From contig JAFSXR010000024.1 of assembly GCA_017443985.1 (NCBI GenBank), positions 1 through 38,863 of the forward strand: a stretch of DNA of 38,863 bases, given 5' to 3'. How positions within the stretch are numbered: position 1 is the first letter of the stretch; every line of letters starts with the position of its first letter. This document shows, piece by piece, positions 33,317 to 38,863 of the stretch. The stretch comes from Synergistaceae bacterium (GTDB lineage: Bacteria > Synergistota > Synergistia > Synergistales > Aminobacteriaceae). Both the position numbers and the translations under genes were made by a program. The notes under the pieces were generated by a model that was not told the origin of the DNA, did not search any database, and saw nothing but the letters and a program-made list of their open reading frames with translations.

Positions 33317-33853
33317 ATGAAAAAAATATTTTTAACGGCGTTATTAATATTTTTAGTACCTTCATTGTCTTACGGGGCTGTCTCGGAGGACATGAGCGTG
33401 TATGTGCGGCAAGATGTTTTTGACGCGAAAATGGAGGCTCTATTTCTAAGGCTGCATAACGAAATAGAAAATCTTGGAAATAGAATTGACGGCAACATTA
33501 AAGCGTTATCCGAACGAATTGACGGGAACTATAAGGAACTCTTGAGTCGCATTGACGGGAATTATGCTACTCTTTCCGAACGTACGGAGGGAAACTATAA
33601 GGACCTGTCGAATCGTATTGACGTAAATTACAGGGATTTATCGAACCGCATTGACGGCTTAGAAAAACGAGTGGGCGATGTTCACAGTTTTTTATACTGG
33701 CTTTTAGTTTTGTTCGGCGCGCTGCTGCTTCTGTCGTTCGTCAACAGGTGGTGGGAGAGGCACGAAGAGAAAATGCACGCCGTTACGCTCGAAGATGTCA
33801 GACGGCTTATTGAAGAAAATAATGCCCAGCTTATCGCTAGACTTCGAGCATAA
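33317..33853 (+). CDS. Exported or membrane protein with six hendecad coiled-coil repeats
   Basis: A 178-residue protein from ATG 33317, chosen because GGAG (33304-33307) is nine bases upstream; the frame opens at 33302. Signal peptide MKKIFLTALLIFLVPSLSYG. Six 11-residue repeats of the pattern RIDGNYKxLSx follow (about residues 56-121; 33 bases each at the DNA level), a hendecad coiled coil, then one membrane helix (FLYWLLVLFGALLLLSFV) and a charged cytoplasmic tail ending in a second short helix. This suggests an envelope tether or oligomerisation rod. I do not recognise a family. The antiporter gene follows after 21 bases. Confidence 0.75.
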   Translation: MKKIFLTALLIFLVPSLSYGAVSEDMSVYVRQDVFDAKMEALFLRLHNEIENLGNRIDGNIKALSERIDGNYKELLSRIDGNYATLSERTEGNYKDLSNRIDVNYRDLSNRIDGLEKRVGDVHSFLYWLLVLFGALLLLSFVNRWWERHEEKMHAVTLEDVRRLIEENNAQLIARLRA

Positions 33854-33874
33854 ATTTTTAGGAGGGAAATTTCT

Positions 33875-35350
33875 TTGCTTCAGGTAATCAATCCTTTTTT
33901 AGTTGCAGGTCTTTTATTTTTCATGAGTCTTGTTGCAGGTACGCTGTCAGAAAAAATCAAAGTGCCTGCGTTAATTTTATTCTTAGCTATAGGAATGCTG
34001 GCCGGAGTTGACGGGCCTGGAGGCTTGGACTTCAGCGACGCTAATGCAGCCAATCAGGTCGGAAGTTTCGCGCTCGCGTTTATTCTTTTTTCGGGCGGCT
34101 TTCAAACTAAGTGGTCGGACGTCAAGCCCATAGTAACTCAAGGCGTTGTGCTTTCAACTTTGGGCGTGCTCTTGACAGCAATTTTTGCGGCGTTAGTAAT
34201 TTTCATGCTTCCGCAGTTTAATTTCAAGGACGCATTTTTATTGGGCGCGATAATTTCATCGACGGACGCGGCTGCGGTTTTTTCAATCTTGAGGACTCAA
34301 AAGGTCGGCCTTCAGGGAACATTGAAGCCCCTGCTCGAATTTGAGTCAGGCAGCAACGACCCGATGGCAGTATTCTTAACTTTGACGGCGTTGACGTGGC
34401 TGAGAACTCCCGACGTGCCTGTAACTCAACTCGCTATAAAATTTGTCGTTCAAATGCTCGCGGGCGGAGCTATGGGTTTTTTAATGGGACGCTTTGCGTG
34501 CTACATGATACAAAGATTAGAAGTTTCTAACGAGGCTTTATATCCAGTCTGGGGAATTTGTATAGTCTTAACGACTTTCGGAATTACCGAAACAGTTTAC
34601 GGCAACGGCTATTTAGCTGTCTATGTCTGCGGAATTGTTATGTGCGAGGGAGATTTTCTCTATAAATACAGCCTGCAGAAATTTCACGACGGCTTCGCTT
34701 GGCTCATGCAGATAATAATGTTCTTAGTTCTCGGACTTCTAGTAAATCCTAAAGAGCTAATTAATTTTTCAGTTATTAATGTCGGGCTTTTAATCTCATT
34801 CGCGTTAATGTTCGTCGCCCGGCCTTTAGCTGTCCTTATAGGAAGTTTATTCAGCCGCTATAATTTCCGCGAAAAATTATTTGTCTCGTGGACGGGCCTG
34901 CGCGGAGCAGTGCCGATCATTTTAGCGACTTACCCGTTGACAGAGGGGCACCCGCAGGCAAAATACATGTTCAATTTAATTTTCTTTGTCGTCTTAACTT
35001 CAGTAATGTTACAGGGGAAAACTCTTGCCTACGTTGCAAAATTATTGAAGCTCGACGCAGTTGTAAGAGAAGCGAAAACTTACCCGTTAGCTTTTGACAT
35101 CACGCCGGGCAGCGGAACTGAAGAGACCCGCGAGGTTGATATCGATGCAAAGGCCGCAGTAGTCGGACACACGGTGAGCGAATTAAAATTTCCTGAGGGC
35201 GTTGCAATTTTATTAATCAATCGAGACTCTAAATTTTTAATTCCAAAGGGAAATACAAGGCTTCGGGCCGATGACACTTTATTATTATTCGGCGAACGCG
35301 AAAAACTCTCGGACATTGAAGAAAATCTCACAAAAAAGAATGAAGAATGA
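33875..35350 (+). CDS. Potassium (or sodium)/proton antiporter, NhaP2/CvrA type, with RCK_C domain
   Basis: A 491-residue CPA1/CPA2-type antiporter. About twelve membrane segments fill residues 1-390. The transport core has ISSTDAAAVFSILR and EFESGSNDPMAVFLT, the TDAAA and ND motifs of NhaP-like exchangers. The tail (about 410-485: REVDIDAKAAVVGHTVSELKFPEGVAILLINRD) is a TrkA_C/RCK_C regulatory domain. It exports K+ or Na+ against H+ for pH and volume control. The start is TTG 33875 with AGGAGGG eight bases upstream. Stop TGA. Confidence 0.93.
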   Translation: MLQVINPFLVAGLLFFMSLVAGTLSEKIKVPALILFLAIGMLAGVDGPGGLDFSDANAANQVGSFALAFILFSGGFQTKWSDVKPIVTQGVVLSTLGVLLTAIFAALVIFMLPQFNFKDAFLLGAIISSTDAAAVFSILRTQKVGLQGTLKPLLEFESGSNDPMAVFLTLTALTWLRTPDVPVTQLAIKFVVQMLAGGAMGFLMGRFACYMIQRLEVSNEALYPVWGICIVLTTFGITETVYGNGYLAVYVCGIVMCEGDFLYKYSLQKFHDGFAWLMQIIMFLVLGLLVNPKELINFSVINVGLLISFALMFVARPLAVLIGSLFSRYNFREKLFVSWTGLRGAVPIILATYPLTEGHPQAKYMFNLIFFVVLTSVMLQGKTLAYVAKLLKLDAVVREAKTYPLAFDITPGSGTEETREVDIDAKAAVVGHTVSELKFPEGVAILLINRDSKFLIPKGNTRLRADDTLLLFGEREKLSDIEENLTKKNEE

Positions 35351-35354
35351 GAAA

Positions 35355-35372
35355 AATGCCTAACTCCTAATT
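35355..35372 (+). repeat. Degenerate heptamer remnant, antiporter-transpeptidase junction
   Basis: Only an inverted CCTAACTCCTAATTA remains; no forward array is present. The spacing suggests a decayed or half copy of the junction element. Confidence 0.45.
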
Positions 35373-35429
35373 AATTTTCGTGCTAATATATCGTGATACA
35401 AAAAAATTTTTGCGGGAGAAAAATAATTT

Positions 35430-36278
35430 ATGCGCGAATTTCTAAAAAATATTTTTACGCTGAAAACTGTCTATATAGATAAAGGCTCCGGGCGCTGGGC
35501 GACAAAAAAACGGCTTCACCCTTTTATGCGCGGCGTGCTGTCATTTTTATTTTTAATTTTATGCGCCGGCGTTTATGTAAGTTCCGGGACTATACGCGCT
35601 AACAATGCCGAAGCGGTTACGGAAAACCCTCAGGAAATAATTACGGCAAAACTTCCATCGCCCGTTAAAACAGAATTGCCGCCGGTCAAAATATCCGAAC
35701 CTGTCGCAATGAAAGCTAAAGACAACGAGAAAAAAAGCGAGGCTGTAGCAATTCCGTTGAACAATAACAAAAAAACTGCGAAAAAACGCGAAATAATTTT
35801 GCCGTCCGAAGCAAATCCACAAACGGACAGAATAATAGCGCCTGCTAAAGCGAATAAAAAAATTTCTGACAAGTACAGAATTTTAATTAATAAGTCAAAA
35901 TATACTCTGTCTTTATTGAAAGGCGATGAGCTTGTGAAAACTTATCCCGTCGCTGTCGGAAGGAATAAGGGCGACAAAGAGCGCGTCGGCGATAACAGAA
36001 CCCCTACCGGAAAATTTAGGATTGTCTCTATGGAAAACGCTTCATCATGGACGCATGATTTTCATGACGGAAAAGGAAAAATCGCCGGAGCTTACGGGCC
36101 TTATTTCTTGAGGCTCGACGCAAAAGGCTGGAAGGGCATCGGCATTCACGGGACACACGACCCAGACTCAAGAGGAACGAACGCTACCGAAGGCTGTATC
36201 AGGCTCAGCAACGAGGACATCGCCGAGCTTAGAGAAAAATACGCCTATAGAAACATGCCCGTAGAAATTCAAGAATAA
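35430..36278 (+). CDS. Membrane-anchored L,D-transpeptidase (YkuD domain)
   Basis: A 282-residue protein: cytoplasmic basic N-terminus, one membrane helix (about 35-52, VLSFLFLILCAGVYV), a lysine/proline-rich spacer to about 145, then a YkuD catalytic domain. The active-site block is IGIHGTHDPDSRGTNATEGCIRLS, with H240, H243 and nucleophile C256. These enzymes make 3-3 peptidoglycan crosslinks or attach proteins to the wall. All key residues are present. ATG 35430 follows GGGAG. It is 18 bases before ychF. Confidence 0.93.
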   Translation: MREFLKNIFTLKTVYIDKGSGRWATKKRLHPFMRGVLSFLFLILCAGVYVSSGTIRANNAEAVTENPQEIITAKLPSPVKTELPPVKISEPVAMKAKDNEKKSEAVAIPLNNNKKTAKKREIILPSEANPQTDRIIAPAKANKKISDKYRILINKSKYTLSLLKGDELVKTYPVAVGRNKGDKERVGDNRTPTGKFRIVSMENASSWTHDFHDGKGKIAGAYGPYFLRLDAKGWKGIGIHGTHDPDSRGTNATEGCIRLSNEDIAELREKYAYRNMPVEIQE

Positions 36279-36296
36279 TTTAAGGAGCAAAATAAA

Positions 36297-37394
36297 ATGC
36301 TTAAATGCGGAATAGTTGGACTGCCGCTCTCAGGCAAGTCTACTGTTTTTAATGTAATCACACGCGCAGGAGCTGAAGTAAAACCCTACGCAGGAGGCAA
36401 GACAGAACCTAACAGGGCTCTCGTGAGCGTGCCGGATAAAAGATTTGACAGGCTCATAGAAATTTTCAAGCCCAAGAGCGAAAAGCCTGCTGACGTTGAA
36501 TTTGTTGACCTCGCAGGACTTTCACGCGATGCCGGAAAAGGCGCGGGGCTCGGTAATTCTTTTTTGTCGTTCGTTTCGGAATCAGAAGCTCTCCTGCATG
36601 TCATCAGGGTGTTCAAAAATTCTTCAGTGCCTCACCCGGAAAACTCCATTGACCCGTTACGCGACTGGCGCATAGTCGAAGCTGAATTAATTTATAGGGA
36701 CTTGGGAGTAATCAGCAACAGGCTAACGAAACTTGAAGAGAAGCAGGCCAAGAAAAAATTAACGCCGCAGGAAAGTTCAGAGCTCGAATTAATAAAAGAA
36801 CTTGAAACTCAATTATTAAATGAACGTCCCTTGCGCGAATTAAATTTGACTGACGAACAGAAAAGAATTTTATCGGGCTTTGCTTTCTTAACATTGAAGC
36901 CTGAATTAATCGTCTTAAATCTTGACGACACACAGACGGGCGACGTGCCGGAATTAAAAGAGCTTGAAAACGAAATGTCGCAAAAGGGCTTAAAGTCCGT
37001 GAAAGTCTACGGAGCTACGGAAATGGAGCTTGAACAGCTTGAACCCGAAGACAGAGCGGAATTTATGAAAGATTTATCGATCACAGAGCCGGGACGCGAC
37101 AGATTAATTCACGAGGCATATAAACTTTTAGGATTAATTTCATTTTTCACGAGCGGCACGGACGAAGTAAGAGCGTGGACTCTGCGCGAGGGCTCGAACG
37201 CTGTTGACGCTGCCGGGACAATTCATTCGGATTTAGCACGTGGATTTATAAGGGCGCAGGTTGTTGCGTATGATGATTTTATTGCGAATAACGCTTCGAT
37301 TTCACAATGCCGTGAAAAAGGCGTTCTGCGTCTTGAAGGCAAAGAATATATCGTCAAAGACGGAGACATGATAGAAATTAGATTTAACGTATAA
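36297..37394 (+). CDS. ychF: YchF-type GTPase/ATPase (Obg-related, DUF933 C-terminus)
   Basis: A 365-residue protein of YchF length. The P-loop is GLPLSGKSTVFN instead of the usual GLPNVGKSTLFN, with G3-like VDLAGLSRDAGKGAGLGNSFLS, a coiled arm at about 120-180 and a C-terminal TGS-like DUF933 domain (SFFTSGTDEVRAWTLREGSNAVDAAGTIHSDLARGFIRAQV). The fourth nucleotide motif reads NLDD (YchF has NxxE-like residues and prefers ATP). It belongs to the ribosome-associated translation-factor ATPases. AAGGAG lies before ATG 36297. The altered P-loop may mark a YchF subgroup. Confidence 0.9.
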   Translation: MLKCGIVGLPLSGKSTVFNVITRAGAEVKPYAGGKTEPNRALVSVPDKRFDRLIEIFKPKSEKPADVEFVDLAGLSRDAGKGAGLGNSFLSFVSESEALLHVIRVFKNSSVPHPENSIDPLRDWRIVEAELIYRDLGVISNRLTKLEEKQAKKKLTPQESSELELIKELETQLLNERPLRELNLTDEQKRILSGFAFLTLKPELIVLNLDDTQTGDVPELKELENEMSQKGLKSVKVYGATEMELEQLEPEDRAEFMKDLSITEPGRDRLIHEAYKLLGLISFFTSGTDEVRAWTLREGSNAVDAAGTIHSDLARGFIRAQVVAYDDFIANNASISQCREKGVLRLEGKEYIVKDGDMIEIRFNV

Positions 37395-37411
37395 TTTTTA
37401 GAACACCGTAT

Positions 37412-37453
37412 AAAAAATTCCCCCTGCCGTTGAATGACAGAGGGAATTTTTTT
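37412..37453. terminator. Bidirectional terminator between ychF and the biotin carrier gene
   Basis: AAAAAATTCCCCCTG and CAGAGGGAATTTTTTT form a stem flanked by A and T tracts on both sides, placed between two convergent genes. Confidence 0.88.
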
Positions 37454-37460
37454 ATATTAT

Positions 37461-37859
37461 TTATGCGATAACTAAAAGAACGTCGCCGGTGTTTACGCTG
37501 TCGCCGGATTTTACGCGAACTTCCGTAATTTTTCCTGACGCTGTAGCAAAAACTTCGTTCTCCATTTTCATGGCCTCGAGAAGTAAAACTAAGTCGCCGT
37601 TATTTACACTGTCGCCTACGTTTACTTTAATGCTCAAAATTTTTCCGGGCATCGGAGCCGTTACTGTTGTTGCGCCTTCAGCAACTGCCGCAGGAGCAGC
37701 CGGAGCTTCAGGAGCTGGAGCAGGTGCAGGAGCCGCCACCGGTGCCGCAGAAGCTACAGGTGCCGCAGCAGGCGCAGGCATTGAAGCACCCGCACCGAGA
37801 TTTTCGACCTCAACAGTGTAGGCCGTTCCGTCAACTATTACTCTATATTTATTACTCAC
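37461..37859 (-). CDS. Biotin carboxyl carrier subunit of the sodium-pumping decarboxylase (MmdC/GcdC type)
   Basis: A 132-residue protein. A short N-terminal domain (NKYRVIVDGTAYTVEVENL) is followed by a flexible alanine/proline linker (about 22-62) and a biotinyl domain with the biotin site K98 in EAMKMEN, 34 residues from the end as usual. It shuttles CO2 from the carboxyltransferase to the membrane beta subunit. The start is GTG 37859 with AAAGGAG upstream. It is third after the carboxyltransferase and gamma-type genes. Confidence 0.94.
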   Translation of the reverse strand: MSNKYRVIVDGTAYTVEVENLGAGASMPAPAAAPVASAAPVAAPAPAPAPEAPAAPAAVAEGATTVTAPMPGKILSIKVNVGDSVNNGDLVLLLEAMKMENEVFATASGKITEVRVKSGDSVNTGDVLLVIA

Positions 37860-37924
37860 GTTAAAATTTCTCCTTTCAAGTTTTTTTATTGATGAGAGCC
37901 GGACATAAAAGGCAAAAAGTTTTT

Positions 37925-37956
37925 AACTCCTACCTCCTACTTCCTAACTCCTACCT
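37925..37956 (-). repeat. Tandem heptamer array, gamma-subunit to biotin-carrier junction
   Basis: On the minus strand GTAGGAG, TTAGGAA, GTAGGAG, GTAGGAG, TT follow the oadG-type stop by about ten bases. No clear inverted partner with a T tract is nearby, so this copy is not an obvious terminator. Confidence 0.8.
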
Positions 37957-37962
37957 GTTTTA

Positions 37963-38340
37963 TTAATGCCAACTGCGGTTCAATCTGTTTGAATTAAGAT
38001 TAATCATTCCCGCAGCTTTCCATCTTGATGTCCAGTAGTCGCGCCCGTGTTCAGCCTCGACAGATAAAATTCTAAAATTAGAACTTCCCGTGAACTCGAT
38101 TATGGCCGCCGTGATCGCCGCAACGATTTTCGCTTTATCAGCACTTGCATTTTTTACGGCCTGTACGGGTTTTGCCGGAGCTGAGGGTTTAGCTGCTACA
38201 TCATTTTTTTTTTCGTCTGCGCCGCCTGCAAATAATCTCATTCCGAAAATTACGGCAGTGAGAACTAAAAGAACGCCGAAGACGATTGAGAACGCCACTA
38301 TGCTGACGTTGATTGCCCCTGAAAGTCCTTCAAAGTGCAT
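37963..38340 (-). CDS. OadG-type gamma/delta subunit of the sodium-pumping decarboxylase
   Basis: A 125-residue small membrane protein. One N-terminal helix (about 11-36, VSIVAFSIVFGVLLVLTAVIFGM) is followed by a lysine/alanine/proline linker and a C-terminal soluble segment (KIVAAITAAIIEFTGSSNFRILS). OadG/MmdD proteins hold the carboxyltransferase to the beta subunit. AGGAGGG lies upstream of ATG 38340. Position between the carboxyltransferase and the biotin carrier supports the call more than sequence alone. Confidence 0.85.
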   Translation of the reverse strand: MHFEGLSGAINVSIVAFSIVFGVLLVLTAVIFGMRLFAGGADEKKNDVAAKPSAPAKPVQAVKNASADKAKIVAAITAAIIEFTGSSNFRILSVEAEHGRDYWTSRWKAAGMINLNSNRLNRSWH

Positions 38341-38364
38341 AATTTTTCCCTCCTGTTTATATTT

Positions 38365-38863
38365 TTAATGAGGTATAACCCCGTGCTTTTTCGCCGGTCT
38401 TGTGTCGCGTTTGCTTTCAATTCCTTCAAGAGCCGTAAAAATTGCTTTGCGAGTCTCTTCGGGCATGATTACGCGGTCAACATATCCGCGCTCTGCTGCT
38501 CTGTAGGGATTTGCAAAAGCTTCGCGGTACTCCTCGATTTTTTCAAGCCTCTTCGCGGACGGGTCCTCAGCGTCGTTAATTTCTTTCTTGAAAACTATAC
38601 TTGCCGCGCCCTCTGCTCCCATGACTGCGATTTCAGCCTGAGGCCAAGCAAGAACGACATCAGCTCCGAGCGATTTGCTGCTCATTGCGAGATAAGCTCC
38701 GCCGTAAGCCTTGCGCATAATTACGCTGATTAACGGCACCGTCGCCTCACTGTAAGCGTAAAGCAATTTTGCTCCCTTGCGAATAATTCCGCCGTGTTCC
38801 TGATCAGCTCCGGGCAAATATCCGGGAACATCTACGAATGTTACTATAGGAAGGTTAAACGCA
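38365..38863 (-). CDS. Acyl-CoA carboxyltransferase alpha subunit (MmdA/PccB family), C-terminal part
   Basis: The gene runs off the right edge; about 165 C-terminal codons are visible. [35 protein letters not shown] and [37 protein letters not shown] are the carboxyltransferase core, and [21 protein letters not shown] the conserved tail. It moves the carboxyl group from an acyl-CoA to biotin. The sequence agrees best with methylmalonyl-CoA decarboxylase or propionyl-CoA carboxylase beta; glutaconyl-CoA decarboxylase is less likely. It heads the minus-strand run carboxyltransferase-OadG-biotin carrier. Confidence 0.93.
   Translation of the reverse strand, partial: AFNLPIVTFVDVPGYLPGADQEHGGIIRKGAKLLYAYSEATVPLISVIMRKAYGGAYLAMSSKSLGADVVLAWPQAEIAVMGAEGAASIVFKKEINDAEDPSAKRLEKIEEYREAFANPYRAAERGYVDRVIMPEETRKAIFTALEGIESKRDTRPAKKHGVIPH

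Overview
The window looks like a piece of chromosome from an anaerobic, AT-leaning, Gram-negative-type gut or sediment bacterium. Synergistota is my best guess, with Negativicutes-like lineages as the alternative. The hints are a biotin-dependent Na+-pumping decarboxylase, an Na+/solute symporter, a TRAP carrier, a two-subunit glycyl-tRNA synthetase (glyQ/glyS), the HIT-rpsU-yqeY order, and the lack of any respiratory or phage genes. The taxonomic call is inference; no rRNA is present.

Layout. 1-2350 (+): end of a TRAP transporter operon (dctP tail, dctQ, dctM), convergent with gpmA-aminotransferase-uxaC (5881-2392, -). 6059-6328: three tRNAs (Leu-TAA, initiator Met, elongator Met). 6334-9886 (-): ligA and a lysS carrying an in-frame TAA. 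10211-11425 (-): beta subunit of the sodium-pumping decarboxylase. 11599-13243 (+): HIT protein, rpsU, yqeY and a HigBA toxin-antitoxin pair. 13419-20197 (+): ilvA, an M23 peptidase, a small membrane protein, glyQ, glyS and an amidohydrolase. 20246-30475: an L-ascorbate-type (ula) locus read from a divergent promoter region at 25262-25521. Leftward it carries ulaG-ulaC-ulaA-ulaB-HAD-DUF3592; rightward it carries ulaE, a cytosolic beta-propeller protein of unknown function and a secreted flavin-binding/rhodanese protein, then a separately promoted sodium symporter. 30526-32699 (-): two tandem secreted SH3-like paralogues and cobD/cbiB. 33027-33212 (-): a candidate small RNA. 33317-37394 (+): hendecad coiled-coil membrane protein, NhaP2-type antiporter, L,D-transpeptidase and YchF. 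37461-38863 (-): biotin carrier, OadG-type and carboxyltransferase subunits of the decarboxylase whose beta subunit lies about 26 kb away.

How the genes work together. The ula locus encodes uptake and phosphorylation of ascorbate (EIIC, EIIB, EIIA), lactone opening (UlaG) and 3-epimerisation (UlaE). UlaD and UlaF steps are not in the window. The two unexplained rightward genes are the most promising novel biology: an enzyme-like propeller without a signal peptide, and a periplasmic protein joining a DGWTGAT flavinylation motif to a rhodanese domain with a complete CQGGGR loop. uxaC beside a TRAP operon suggests hexuronate use. The decarboxylase subunits, the symporter and the TRAP carrier point to a sodium-based energy economy.

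Two features run across the window. First, tandem heptamers of the type TTAGGAG/TTAGGAA/GTAGGAG occupy at least nine intergenic junctions. Depending on place they supply terminator hairpins, Shine-Dalgarno sequences or even the stop codon of the neighbouring gene. Second, a diverged AT-rich intergenic element occurs twice (about 9954-10050 and 32810-32910). No CRISPR array, transposase, integrase gene or rRNA was seen.
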